64,000 nt of DNA from Qipengyuania sp. ABI-127-1 (GTDB lineage: Bacteria > Pseudomonadota > Alphaproteobacteria > Sphingomonadales > Sphingomonadaceae): NCBI GenBank assembly GCA_022953095.1, contig JALJCR010000002.1, positions 372,001 through 436,000 of the forward strand, read 5' to 3'. The notes under the pieces are model-generated. The model searched no databases. It was not told the DNA's origin and saw nothing but the letters and a program-made list of their open reading frames with translations. Within the stretch, counting starts at the first letter, position 1. Every line of letters begins with the position of its first letter. A program made the position numbers and the translations under genes. This document shows, in pieces, positions 9,182 through 18,134 of the stretch.

Positions 9182-10597
9182 TCAACTCGACGGGAATGGT
9201 CCGGAATGGCCTGCAGGCACGGGTGGTGTGCCATGCGCTTGGCCCATTCTCCGCAAGGCGGCAACCTTTGCGTGAAGGGGCTGCCAATCGTCACCTTCGG
9301 CGATGGCGGCCCAGATCGCCTCGACCTCGTCGATCAGCATCGATTGCGGTGCATCGTCATCCCAATAGGGGTGATCGTCTGCGGCCGGTCCATACTCTGC
9401 GAAGGCTTCGGCGAGTTCGCCCGATATATTCCTGCCCCCGCGATGCGAAAAGAAAAACGCATCGGGTGCGATGCCGCTTTCGGTCATCGCTTTTTCGCAG
9501 GCTCCGACCAGCGCGGTATCGGCTTTGGTGCCGCGCGATTCAATGCCGAGCCGCCAGCACCACCGTCTGCCAACCGCTGCCATGTAGAGAGGCCCAAACC
9601 GCTCCATGGCCGCGATCAGCGGCGGTGCCTCGGCAATCGATCGAAGCGCAACGGCTAACTGGCCGCAGTTCCAGTGCAGCGCCTCGGGCTGGCGGCCAAA
9701 GCAATAGAGGCCCTGATGATCGAAATAGGCGGCGGTGAAGCGCGGGTCCCACTTTGGCAGAAAACGCCATGGGCCGTAATCGAAGCTCTCGCCCGAAATA
9801 TTCATATTGTCGGTGTTGAGCACGCCGTGGACGAAGCCCGCGACCATCCAGCTCGCCGCAAGATCGGCAAGGCGTTCGACCACCAGATGCATCAGCCGGA
9901 CCGCCGGTTCGTCACGTCCGGGCGCTTCCTCGGGCGGGGGCGGGCCTGGGAAATTGCCGAGACAATAATCGACGAGTTGGGCCATATGATCGGGTTCTTC
10001 CAGGGCGAGGAGACGCTGGAACGTGCCGATGCGGATATGGCCGTGGCTGAGCCTAGTCATCACCGCCGAGCGGGTGGGGGAGGGTTCGTCACCCCTCCAC
10101 AATTCCTCCCCGGTTTCGACCACACTGAAGGTTTTCGATGTATCGACGCCCAGCGCTTCGAGCATTTCGGTCGCGAGAATTTCGCGAACGGCCCCTTTCA
10201 GAGTCAGGCGCCCGTCGCCTTCGCGGCTCCACGGCGTCTGCCCCGATCCCTTCGTGCCCAGATCCAGAAGGCGTCCCCCGGCGTCGCGCATCTGCGCATA
10301 GAGAAAGCCCCTGCCGTCGCCGATTTCGGGATTGTAGACGCGAAATTGGTGCCCATGATACCGCAGCGCGAGGGGATGCTGGAGGTTGCCCTCGAGCGGT
10401 TCGAACCGCCCGAACCGAGCGAGCCATTCGTCATCCGACAACCCGGCAAGGCCCACGCTCGCGGCGTGACGATCGTTGCGGAAGCGCAAGACCGTTTTCG
10501 GGAAATCGGCGGGCTCCACCGGATCGCCGATCCAGTGCCCCAGTGTCTCGATGGGTGTGTCGGGGCGATAGCTCGCGGCTTGCGGTTCGGCGCGCAT
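9182..10597 (-). CDS. selO: Protein adenylyltransferase SelO (YdiU family)
   Basis: A pseudokinase-fold enzyme of 471 residues that AMPylates Ser/Thr/Tyr of target proteins in the characterised family members. Family motifs are YHGHQF (80-85), LGTKGSGQTPWSR (113-125), and HGVLNTDNM (257-265) with the metal/catalytic N261 and D263, then DYGP (273-276). The C-terminus ends in PFPSS without the Cys or selenocysteine seen near the end of many SelO proteins, so redox gating through that residue is unlikely. It probably shares a transcript with astD downstream. Confidence 0.93.
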   Translation of the reverse strand: MRAEPQAASYRPDTPIETLGHWIGDPVEPADFPKTVLRFRNDRHAASVGLAGLSDDEWLARFGRFEPLEGNLQHPLALRYHGHQFRVYNPEIGDGRGFLYAQMRDAGGRLLDLGTKGSGQTPWSREGDGRLTLKGAVREILATEMLEALGVDTSKTFSVVETGEELWRGDEPSPTRSAVMTRLSHGHIRIGTFQRLLALEEPDHMAQLVDYCLGNFPGPPPPEEAPGRDEPAVRLMHLVVERLADLAASWMVAGFVHGVLNTDNMNISGESFDYGPWRFLPKWDPRFTAAYFDHQGLYCFGRQPEALHWNCGQLAVALRSIAEAPPLIAAMERFGPLYMAAVGRRWCWRLGIESRGTKADTALVGACEKAMTESGIAPDAFFFSHRGGRNISGELAEAFAEYGPAADDHPYWDDDAPQSMLIDEVEAIWAAIAEGDDWQPLHAKVAALRRMGQAHGTPPVPAGHSGPFPSS

Positions 10598-10671
10598 ACA
10601 GCGATAGTGGGCGGCAAGACGGCCCGAAACAAGGGCAGCAACGCAAAGCGACTAAGGTTTTTGCCGCCAGA

Positions 10672-11538
10672 ATGGATACCAGCTATACCGACCGACATTG
10701 GCAGAGCGCCGACGGTCTCACCCTTCACTTCCGCGAATATGGCTCTGCCAACGATCGCCCATCGGTCATCTGCCTGCATGGTTTGACGCGCAATGCGCGC
10801 GATTTCGATAGTCTTGCGCCCCATATCGCCGGGCAGGGCTGGCAAGTGCTCGTGCCTTCGATCCGCGGGCGCGGCGACAGCGATTATTCCGAGGATCCAG
10901 CCAGCTACAATGTCGGGACCTACGCGCTCGATATTCTGGCTCTACTGGACACGGAGCAGATCGACAGTTTCGTGTCGATCGGTACGTCGATGGGCGGGCT
11001 CATCACCCTGATGATCGCGGCGACACATCCGCAGCGTGTCGCCGGGACCCTGCTCAACGATGTGGGGCCGGTGCTCGAAACCGCGGGGCTCGACGCGATC
11101 AAATCCTATATCGGCCAGGGGCGCAGTTTTCCGACCTGGATGCACGCCGCGCGCGCGCTCGAGGATGTCCATGGCGCCGCATTTCCGAACTTCGGGACCG
11201 AGGATTGGATCGTCATGGCCAAGCGCACGCTGACCCTGTGCAATAACGGCCGGATCGCCTTCGATTACGACATGAAGATCGCCGAACCCATTCTTGCGGC
11301 AGACGAAGCGGCCGTACCCCCCGATCTCTGGCCCGCTTTCGATGCGCTGGCGGAAAAGCCCCTGGCGCTGCTGCGCGGCGAATTGTCGCAACTGCTTTCG
11401 GAACAGGCCTTTGCCGAGATGCAGCGCCGCGCGCCGCAAGCCATCTGCGCCACGGTACCCGGCGTCGGCCATGCTCCCACGCTCGACGAGCCGGAAGCGC
11501 GTGTCCTAGTCGACCGGCTGCTGGCGCTGATCGCGTGA
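10672..11538 (+). CDS. Alpha/beta hydrolase
   Basis: A 288-residue alpha/beta-fold hydrolase. The oxyanion region CLHGLTRNARDFD (34-46), nucleophile elbow GTSMGG with S106, and C-terminal GVGHAPTLDEPEA supplying the histidine are all present. The ATG at 10672 gives the usual N-terminus; the open frame extends upstream only as antisense to selO. The downstream glycosyltransferase starts within its stop codon (GTGA overlap), implying translational coupling. Substrate unknown; these proteins include esterases, epoxide hydrolases and C-C hydrolases. Confidence 0.88.
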   Translation: MDTSYTDRHWQSADGLTLHFREYGSANDRPSVICLHGLTRNARDFDSLAPHIAGQGWQVLVPSIRGRGDSDYSEDPASYNVGTYALDILALLDTEQIDSFVSIGTSMGGLITLMIAATHPQRVAGTLLNDVGPVLETAGLDAIKSYIGQGRSFPTWMHAARALEDVHGAAFPNFGTEDWIVMAKRTLTLCNNGRIAFDYDMKIAEPILAADEAAVPPDLWPAFDALAEKPLALLRGELSQLLSEQAFAEMQRRAPQAICATVPGVGHAPTLDEPEARVLVDRLLALIA

Positions 11539-12680
11539 GCCGGGCGCGGGGCGGTGCGGTGCCGCACATCCTTCATTTGCAATCCACCTTCGCCCCCGGA
11601 GGCAAGGAATTGCGCACCGTCCAGTTGATCAATGCGTTCGGGAAAAAGGCGCGGCATACGATCATATCCGCCGAGCCCGACAGGCTGGGTGCCGCGGACC
11701 GGATCGCCAAGAGCGTCGACATTCGCCTGCAACCCGAATTTCCCAGCCTCAAAGGGCGGCCCACGCCCGGGCGATTGCAGAAACTTGCCAAGGCGATGCG
11801 CGGCTACGATCTCGTATGCACATACAATTGGGGCGCGATGGACGCGGTCATGGCGCACACGCTGTTCAAGGACTTGCACGGCTTGCCTCCGCTGATCCAT
11901 CACGAGGACGGCTTCGACGAGAGCGAAGCGAAGAAGCTCAAGATCAGTCGAACCTGGTACCGACGGATCGCGCTGGGCAGGGCAGCCGGGCTCGTGGTCC
12001 CGTCCGAGCGGCTCGAGGAAATCGCCCTGGTCGACTGGCAGCAGCCGCTCGGCAGGGTAAAACGCATTCCCAACGGTATCGATACCAAAGCCTTCGCCAT
12101 GCGTCCCAAAAAGGATGCGCTGCGGCTGATCAAGCATCCGGGCGAATATTGGGTGGGCACGCTGGCCGGCCTGCGTACGGTCAAGAATCTGCCCCGGCTC
12201 GTGCGGGTCTTTTCCCAGCTGGCGGACAACTGGCAGCTCGTCATCCTCGGCGAAGGGGAGGCGCACGATGCCATTCTGGCGGAAGCCGACCGGTTGCAGA
12301 TCAATCACCGTGTTCACCTGCCGGGAGCAGTCGACGATCCTGCGCGGGTCATCGGCCTGTTCGACATTTTTGCGCTATCGAGCGATTCCGAACAGTTCCC
12401 GCTATCGGTGGTCGAAGCGATGGCGGCGGGGATTCCCGTTATTGCCCCCGCTGTGGGCGACATTGCGGGAATGGTGTCCGAGGCCAATGCGGAGTTCATT
12501 GCACCACCGGGCGACGAAGAAGAACTGGGCATGGCATTGGTCCAGCTCGCCGTGTCCAAAGAGCTTCGCAAGGAAGTCGGCGAGGCCAATCGGGCGAAGG
12601 CAGTTGCCGAATTCGACGAGGCGAAAATGGTTGCGACCTATCGCCGTCTCTATTCGAGTGCGATGCGCATTGAGCTGTAA
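11535..12680 (+). CDS. Glycosyltransferase family 4
   Basis: A 381-residue GT-B glycosyltransferase that transfers a nucleotide-activated sugar. The glycine-rich N-terminal motif STFAPGGKELR (17-27) is followed by IPNGID and AGLRTVKNLPRLVR at the domain junction. The donor-binding end has SSDSEQFPLSVVEAMAAGIPVIA, split here as SDSEQFPLSV and VEAMAAGIPV, matching the EX7E motif. The GTG start overlaps the stop of the preceding hydrolase by 4 bp. Probable role in surface polysaccharide or glycolipid synthesis is inference; there is no large polysaccharide locus here. Confidence 0.9.
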   Translation: MSRARGGAVPHILHLQSTFAPGGKELRTVQLINAFGKKARHTIISAEPDRLGAADRIAKSVDIRLQPEFPSLKGRPTPGRLQKLAKAMRGYDLVCTYNWGAMDAVMAHTLFKDLHGLPPLIHHEDGFDESEAKKLKISRTWYRRIALGRAAGLVVPSERLEEIALVDWQQPLGRVKRIPNGIDTKAFAMRPKKDALRLIKHPGEYWVGTLAGLRTVKNLPRLVRVFSQLADNWQLVILGEGEAHDAILAEADRLQINHRVHLPGAVDDPARVIGLFDIFALSSDSEQFPLSVVEAMAAGIPVIAPAVGDIAGMVSEANAEFIAPPGDEEELGMALVQLAVSKELRKEVGEANRAKAVAEFDEAKMVATYRRLYSSAMRIEL

Positions 12681-12797
12681 GGTGTTTCAGGCAGCATTCA
12701 CGCGGGCGGGGACAGGCTTAGCCGACCATTGCCCTCGACCTCGCCTGTCCGTAAAGAGCCGCGCAAACCGATACCTATCCAGATGGAGCCCGCCGCC

Positions 12798-13598
12798 GTG
12801 GCCCTGACGCCCAAGAACCAATTGTCCCGTGAAGAAAAGCGCGCCAAACAGCAGAGTGCCGAGCAGGAGGCCTTGCTGCGCGAGGTCGACGATGCCGTGC
12901 GTCAAGGCGATGCCGAGGAATTCCTCGATAAATGGGGCAAGCCGCTGCTCGGCTTGCTGATACTGGGCTTGGCTGCCTTCGGTGGATACCTCTATTGGGA
13001 CGGCCGCCAGGAAGCCGCGATGGAGCGCGATTCCGAAGCGCTGGTGGGTGCGCTCGACCAGATACAGGCGGGCAATATCGGCAGCGGGTTCGACCGGCTG
13101 GAAGACCTCGCTGGCAAGGAAGGTGGCGGTGCCGCGGCCGCGGCGGCAATGATGCGCGCCGGTATTGCCGAACAGCGCGGCGATACCGAGCAGGCGGTAA
13201 ACCTGTTCGAAAGTGTCGCGGGCAACGAGGACGCTGCACCTGCCATGCGGGACCTCGCGCGGCTGCGGGCGATTGCAATCGATTACGATAGCATGGAAAG
13301 TGCCGAGATTATCGCTGCTCTCAAACCGCTGGCGGTGCCGGGCAAGGCCTATTTCGCGAGCGCCGGTGAACTGCTCGCCCATGCCTATCTCGATCAGGGC
13401 AAGCGCGACGAGGCAGGCACCCTGTTTGCTCAGATCGCCAAAGACGAGGAAAGTCCGGAATCGATCCGGTCGAGAGCGCGTCAGATGGCAGGCGTATTGG
13501 GCGTCGATGCGATCGAGGATGTAAACGAACTGCTCGAAGAGCAAAGGGTCGAACGCGGCGGGGCCGATGGCGAAGGCGCCGCGGTCGCAACCGAATAA
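12798..13598 (+). CDS. YfgM-like tetratricopeptide membrane protein
   Basis: A 266-residue single-pass inner-membrane protein with a charged cytoplasmic N-terminus, one membrane segment (about 48-67, PLLGLLILGLAAFGGYLYW) and a periplasmic Ala-rich TPR-like region (about 75-245) of the TPR_21 type. In E. coli, YfgM is an ancillary subunit of SecYEG that hands clients to periplasmic chaperones. I chose the GTG at 12798 because GGAG lies 9 bases upstream and MALTPK-type starts suit the family. An ATG at 12783 is the alternative. It sits 42 bp before bamB, the conserved arrangement. Confidence 0.82.
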   Translation: MALTPKNQLSREEKRAKQQSAEQEALLREVDDAVRQGDAEEFLDKWGKPLLGLLILGLAAFGGYLYWDGRQEAAMERDSEALVGALDQIQAGNIGSGFDRLEDLAGKEGGGAAAAAAMMRAGIAEQRGDTEQAVNLFESVAGNEDAAPAMRDLARLRAIAIDYDSMESAEIIAALKPLAVPGKAYFASAGELLAHAYLDQGKRDEAGTLFAQIAKDEESPESIRSRARQMAGVLGVDAIEDVNELLEEQRVERGGADGEGAAVATE

Positions 13599-13640
13599 GG
13601 CCGACTGCGGCCCTTCAAGATTTACGGAACGAGGATATAG

Positions 13641-14987
13641 ATGAAGCACCGCACAAACTTTACGCGAACGGCATTTGTCGCGGTTCTGGCCGCAGGCCTC
13701 GGCGCTTGCAGTGGCGGCCTTTTCGGCGGCGGCGACAACAAACGGGTCACGCCGACCATGGGTGAACGCCAGCCGATCCTTTCGCGTATCCAGACCGGCG
13801 CCGAAGTCGATCCGGCGCTGGCCGGGGTTTCGGTCGTCCTGCCGCCGGCACAGTCGAACGACGTCTGGGCGCAGGCGGGAGGCAACGCCACCAAGTCCTA
13901 TGGCCATCTGGCTCTGGGGGCGTCGCCTACGCGCGTGTTCACGGTCAATGTGGAAGGGGCCACCAATCGCCGTCGTCTCGGCGCATCACCGGTCGTGGGC
14001 AATGGCATCCTGTTCGCTGTCGGCGGAGACGGGAGGCTGTCCGCCTTCGATGCCCAGACTGGTGCGCAGCGCTGGACCTACGATCCCGGGTTGGAAAGCG
14101 ACCTCAAGCCGTCCGCCTTCGGTGGCGGGGCAAGCTACGATGACGGCAAGGTCTATATGACCGATGGCGCTGGCGATGTGATCGCGCTCAATGCAGCCGA
14201 TGGGTCGGTGCTATGGAAGGTCAAGCCGTCCGGCCCGCTGCGCGGATCGCCGACAATCGCCTTCGGTTCGGTCTTCGTGATGACCCAGGACAACCAGATC
14301 TTCGCGCTCGATGCTGCCGATGGTTCGATCCAGTGGCAGGAGTCGGGCTCGTCCACTCAGGCGGGGGTTTTCGGCGTGGCAGCACCGGCTGCGGGACAGG
14401 GGACCGTCATCGCGGGCTACAGTTCCGGGGAACTGATCGCGCACCGGTACGAAAACGGCCGAACGCTATGGGCGGACGCGCTTGCCCGCACCTCGATTTC
14501 GACTTCGGTCGGTTCGCTGACCGATATCGATGCCGATCCGATCATCGACAATGGCCGCGTTTACGCGCTGGGTCAGGGCGGTCGCATGGCAGCCTACGAA
14601 CTGGTCACCGGCCAGCGCATCTGGGAACTCAACCTTGCCGGGATTTCGACCCCCGCCATTGCGGGCGAGTGGATCTTCGCCCTGACCGACGATGCGCGTC
14701 TGCTGGCCATCGCCCGCACCACGGGCAAGATTCGCTGGCTGACCCAATTGCCGCGCTGGCGGAATGAAGAGGACAAGAAAGGGCCGATCTTCTGGTCGGG
14801 CCCGGTGCTGGCCGGCGGCAATCTGTGGGCCGTGAATTCCGAAGGGCATGTCTACAGGATCAGTACGGGCGAAGGCTCAGCCAGCCTGTTCACCGATCTC
14901 GACCAGCCGATTTCGCTCGCGCCGGTCGTTGCGAACAATACGCTGTATATCCTCGACGACAGCGGGCGGATTACCGCGTTCCGCTGA
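13641..14987 (+). CDS. bamB: Outer membrane protein assembly factor BamB
   Basis: A lipoprotein of the BAM complex, which inserts beta-barrel proteins in the outer membrane. The 448-residue protein has a lipobox with lipidated C23 (GLGACSGG) and then an eight-bladed PQQ-type beta-propeller visible as repeats such as FDAQTGAQRWTYD, LNAADGSVLWKV, LDAADGSIQWQE and ARTTGKIRWLTQ. gagga precedes the ATG. It follows the YfgM-like gene as in many Proteobacteria, but the der GTPase gene that often follows is absent here. Confidence 0.95.
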   Translation: MKHRTNFTRTAFVAVLAAGLGACSGGLFGGGDNKRVTPTMGERQPILSRIQTGAEVDPALAGVSVVLPPAQSNDVWAQAGGNATKSYGHLALGASPTRVFTVNVEGATNRRRLGASPVVGNGILFAVGGDGRLSAFDAQTGAQRWTYDPGLESDLKPSAFGGGASYDDGKVYMTDGAGDVIALNAADGSVLWKVKPSGPLRGSPTIAFGSVFVMTQDNQIFALDAADGSIQWQESGSSTQAGVFGVAAPAAGQGTVIAGYSSGELIAHRYENGRTLWADALARTSISTSVGSLTDIDADPIIDNGRVYALGQGGRMAAYELVTGQRIWELNLAGISTPAIAGEWIFALTDDARLLAIARTTGKIRWLTQLPRWRNEEDKKGPIFWSGPVLAGGNLWAVNSEGHVYRISTGEGSASLFTDLDQPISLAPVVANNTLYILDDSGRITAFR

Positions 14988-15012
14988 TTTTCATGCTAGC
15001 ATGGCCACTGTG

Positions 15013-15030
15013 TTAACCAACACCGGTTAA
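15013..15030. promoter_or_regulatory. Inverted repeat TTAACC-N6-GGTTAA
   Basis: A perfect 6-bp inverted repeat with a 6-nt spacer in the 56-bp gap between bamB and the ICMT-like gene, ending 14 bases before the ATG. It could be a repressor site or a CtrA-like half-site pair (TTAACC resembles the CtrA half TTAACCAT). The repeat is seen; function is speculative. Confidence 0.3.
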
Positions 15031-15043
15031 GCAAGGCACGGTC

Positions 15044-16399
15044 ATGAGCGCGATGAAGCATGCACCCCAAGCGCGGCCGAAGAGCGATGTCTCTTCGGCC
15101 GTCGGACTGGTGGGGCTTGCCGGGCTATTCGCCTGGGTCGCCTTCGCGCGCGCATTTCCCGATATCGCCGAGGCTTTCGGTTGGGCGGTGCCCCGCGATA
15201 CGCTGGGGGGCAGGAATTCGGCGCTGGTTGGCCTGCTGGCCGCCGCGATCCCGATGGCGGCATGGTCGATCTTCGTCGAAAAGGTCCATCTTCGTCCCTC
15301 GACGGGCCTCGACTGGTCGTTGCGGCGGACGCGCAGGCCCGACCGCGGCGTCACCTGGGTAAAGCTGGCCGGCTTGTGGGCGACCTGGGCCATCATCGCC
15401 GGCCTTTATTGCCTGTCCCGCTGGTATTGGGAAGGGCAGTATGTTTTCTCGATGCAGGTGCTCGGCTATGCAGCACTCCCGCTGGTGGTTCTTTCGATAC
15501 CCTATGTCTTCTGGATCGACCGCGCTCTGGTGAACCAGCGCGACCATGCCTGGCACTTCGGCGCGCTGCTGCTGATGCGACCCGGCTGGGACCTGGCAGA
15601 GGTGAAGAAGCACTGGCAGATCTGGATCATCAAGGCCTTCTTCACCGCCTTCATGATATCCATCATCCCGTTTGCCTTCCGCACGATCGTAAACGCCGAT
15701 CTCGCGGAGGTCGCTGCGCGCCCCGAACGCATTGCGCTGACAATCATCGAGGCGATGTTCATGATCGATGTGATGATCGGCACGGTGGGCTATATCGTAA
15801 CCATGCGCCCGCTCGATGCGCATATCCGCTCGGGCAACCCGTTGCTGGGCGGCTGGGTGGCGGCGCTCATCTGCTACCCACCCATCGTCTGGGGCATTCT
15901 CGGCGGCGGCAAGGCGATCAATTACGAGTTCGAGACGGCTGGCTGGTTGCACTGGATGGCGGGCAACGACGCGCTGATCGCACTGTGGGGCGCATTGCTT
16001 GTCTTCCTGACCGGCATCTATGCCTGGGCGACCTTCGCTTTCGGTCTGCGGTTTTCCAACCTCACCTATCGCGGCGTTCTGACCAATGGCCCCTATCGCT
16101 TCACGCGGCACCCGGCCTATGTTTCGAAGAATCTGTTCTGGTGGGCCGCCATTTTGCCTTTTCTCGTCACCAGCGGTTCGATCGTTGAGGCGATCCGCAA
16201 CTGCTTCTTCCTCCTGGTGGTCAATGCCATCTATTTCTGGCGGGCAAAGACCGAAGAGGCGCATCTCCTCGCCGAGGACCCCAAATATCGCGAATATCAC
16301 GCCTGGATGGCACGGCACGGTCTTCTGACCGCACCCCTGACGAAGCTGTGGAGCCGCCTGAAGCCGCGCCCCGGCATCGCGCCGCAACCCGCCGAATAG
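15044..16399 (+). CDS. Polytopic membrane protein with C-terminal ICMT/PEMT-like methyltransferase motif
   Basis: A 451-residue integral membrane protein with about nine to ten hydrophobic segments. The C-terminal part has the isoprenylcysteine methyltransferase/phospholipid methyltransferase signature: GVLTNGPYRFTRHPAYVSKN (about 345-364) and RAKTEEAHLLAEDPKYREYH toward the end, the usual HP...EE SAM-binding arrangement. The substrate is unknown; bacterial relatives are mostly uncharacterised. The N-terminal half is longer than in minimal ICMT homologues (about 200 residues), so it has an extra membrane domain. Stop is immediately adjacent to the convergent monooxygenase gene. Confidence 0.8.
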   Translation: MSAMKHAPQARPKSDVSSAVGLVGLAGLFAWVAFARAFPDIAEAFGWAVPRDTLGGRNSALVGLLAAAIPMAAWSIFVEKVHLRPSTGLDWSLRRTRRPDRGVTWVKLAGLWATWAIIAGLYCLSRWYWEGQYVFSMQVLGYAALPLVVLSIPYVFWIDRALVNQRDHAWHFGALLLMRPGWDLAEVKKHWQIWIIKAFFTAFMISIIPFAFRTIVNADLAEVAARPERIALTIIEAMFMIDVMIGTVGYIVTMRPLDAHIRSGNPLLGGWVAALICYPPIVWGILGGGKAINYEFETAGWLHWMAGNDALIALWGALLVFLTGIYAWATFAFGLRFSNLTYRGVLTNGPYRFTRHPAYVSKNLFWWAAILPFLVTSGSIVEAIRNCFFLLVVNAIYFWRAKTEEAHLLAEDPKYREYHAWMARHGLLTAPLTKLWSRLKPRPGIAPQPAE

Positions 16400-16702
16400 T
16401 CAGCCGAGCGGTTGGCCCTCGTCGGTCTCGTACACCCTGAGATCGCGTGACTGCGGCGGATTGGCGGCCATCACCTTCTGGAACTCGGCCATGTGCTCCG
16501 ATTGGCCATGCGTATCGAGCGCGTCGCGATCACGCCACCTTTCGAACAGTATCAGAGTGTCGGGATCGGCTATGTCGCTGGCGAAGGTATAATCGAGGCA
16601 GCCATCTTCAGCGCGGCTGGCGCGCACCATCTCCACGATTGCCTTGCGTGTGGCGGCATCGATCGGACGCCCCAGCTTGATCGTCCCGTTGATCTGGATC
16701 AC
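16400..16702 (-). CDS. Putative quinol monooxygenase (ABM domain)
   Basis: A 100-residue antibiotic-biosynthesis-monooxygenase-fold protein, probably a dimer. Typical segments are RASRAEDGCLDYTFASDI (about 29-46), LILFERWRDRDALDTHGQSE (51-70) and HMAEF. I chose the GTG at 16702 because gggaga lies about 7 bases upstream; the open frame continues upstream but overlaps gshA. It lies 19 bp after gshA in the same direction and is likely the last gene of the rsmE-gshA operon. Relatives oxidise quinols or degrade haem-like rings, but the actual substrate is unknown. Confidence 0.82.
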   Translation of the reverse strand: MIQINGTIKLGRPIDAATRKAIVEMVRASRAEDGCLDYTFASDIADPDTLILFERWRDRDALDTHGQSEHMAEFQKVMAANPPQSRDLRVYETDEGQPLG

Positions 16703-16721
16703 TGCGTGTCTCCCTCGGCTC

Positions 16722-18092
16722 TCAGAAGCTGTATTCGTAAATGCGCGAAATATCGCCGCCCCAATCCCCGTGATAGCGGTCGAGCAGGACCTGCGCCGGC
16801 ACTTTGCCACTGGCGACGATCTCGTCGAGCGTTTCGAGAAAGCCGGTTTCGTTATCGCCCGATGTGTTGAGGCGACCGCGTGCAGCGAGGCCCGCGCGGG
16901 AGATTGCCAGCACTTCCCTGGCGAGATCGATCAGCTTGCCGCCACCCGGGATCGGGGCATCGAGCGCGAGCTTTGGCACGGCGTTGCGCAATTCCTCGCG
17001 CTCTTCCATCGTCCAGTGCTTGACCAAATCCCATGCCGCATCGAGCGCGCTCTGTTCGTAGAGCAGGCCGACCCAAAAGGCGGGAAGCGCGCAGATCCGG
17101 TTCCACGGGCCGCCATCCGCGCCGCGCATTTCGAGAAAGCTTTTCAGCCGCACTTCGGGAAAGGCGGTGGAAAGGTGGTCCCACCAATCGCTTTCCGTGG
17201 GTTTTTCACCTGGGAGCACTTCCAGCTTTCCGTCGAGGAAATCGCGAAAGCTCAGGCCTGCCGCATCGATGTATTTCCCGTCGCGGAAGACGAAATACAT
17301 CGGCACGTCGAGCATGTAGTCGACCCATCGCTCGTAGCCGAACCCGTCCTCGAAGACGAAAGGCAGCATGCCCGTGCGATGCGGATCGGTATCGCTCCAG
17401 ATATGCGAGCGGTAGGACAAGTAACCGTTGGGTTGCCTTTCGGTGAAAGGTGAATTGGCAAACAGGGCAGTGGCGAGCGGCTGGAGCGCGAGGCTGGTGC
17501 GGAACTTGTGCGCCATGTCCGCTTCGGAAGAATAGTCGAGGTTGACCTGGATGGTGCAGGTGCGCAGCATCATGTCGAGGCCGAGACTGCCCACGCGCGG
17601 CATGTGCCGCATCATGATTTCATAGCGCCCCTTGGGCATGATCGGCAGCTCTTCGCGTGTCTTGTCGGGCCACATGCCAAGGCCGATGAAACCGACCCCG
17701 AAGCGTTCGCCCACTTCCTTGACCTGCGCGAGGTGGCGGCCGGTCTCGGCGCAGGTATCGTGCAGGTTCTCGAGCGGGGCGCCGGACAATTCGAGCTGAC
17801 CGGCAGGCTCGAGGCTGACCGTGCCGTCCTCGCCCTTCATCGCGATGACCTTGCCGTTCTCCTCGATCGGCTCCCAGCCGAACTCCCGCAGGCTCAAGAG
17901 GATATCGCGAATGCCACCGGGCTCGTCATAGCTGAGCGCGCGGTGTTCCGTGCAGCAATAGACGAGCTTTTCGTGCTCGGTACCGATTCGCCATTTGCTT
18001 TTCGGCTTCTCGCCGCGTTGCATCGGGGCGACCAACTGGTCGCGATTTTCGATGACGGGATCTTCCGCCCCTGACGTCTCACGCGTGCTCAT
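16722..18092 (-). CDS. gshA: Glutamate-cysteine ligase (plant/alphaproteobacterial GCS2 type)
   Basis: ATP-dependent formation of gamma-glutamylcysteine, the first step of glutathione synthesis, in the cytoplasm. The 456-residue protein resembles the plant-type ligases common in alphaproteobacteria: KWRIGTEHEKLVY (33-45), SLEPAGQLELSGAP (92-105), TCTIQVNLDYSSE and SFLEMRGADGGPWNRICALP. It is the middle gene of a probable operon, 42 bp after rsmE. Two other thiol/redox genes (SoxR, glyoxalase) lie within 5 kb. Confidence 0.95.
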   Translation of the reverse strand: MSTRETSGAEDPVIENRDQLVAPMQRGEKPKSKWRIGTEHEKLVYCCTEHRALSYDEPGGIRDILLSLREFGWEPIEENGKVIAMKGEDGTVSLEPAGQLELSGAPLENLHDTCAETGRHLAQVKEVGERFGVGFIGLGMWPDKTREELPIMPKGRYEIMMRHMPRVGSLGLDMMLRTCTIQVNLDYSSEADMAHKFRTSLALQPLATALFANSPFTERQPNGYLSYRSHIWSDTDPHRTGMLPFVFEDGFGYERWVDYMLDVPMYFVFRDGKYIDAAGLSFRDFLDGKLEVLPGEKPTESDWWDHLSTAFPEVRLKSFLEMRGADGGPWNRICALPAFWVGLLYEQSALDAAWDLVKHWTMEEREELRNAVPKLALDAPIPGGGKLIDLAREVLAISRAGLAARGRLNTSGDNETGFLETLDEIVASGKVPAQVLLDRYHGDWGGDISRIYEYSF

Positions 18093-18134
18093 GACGCGTG
18101 GCGATAGGCAACCGAACCTTGCGAGGAAAGGAAA

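Noticed and set aside
13599-13640. A missing gene between the YfgM-like protein and bamB
   Set aside because: The gap of 42 bp is too short for a gene and contains the bamB ribosome site.
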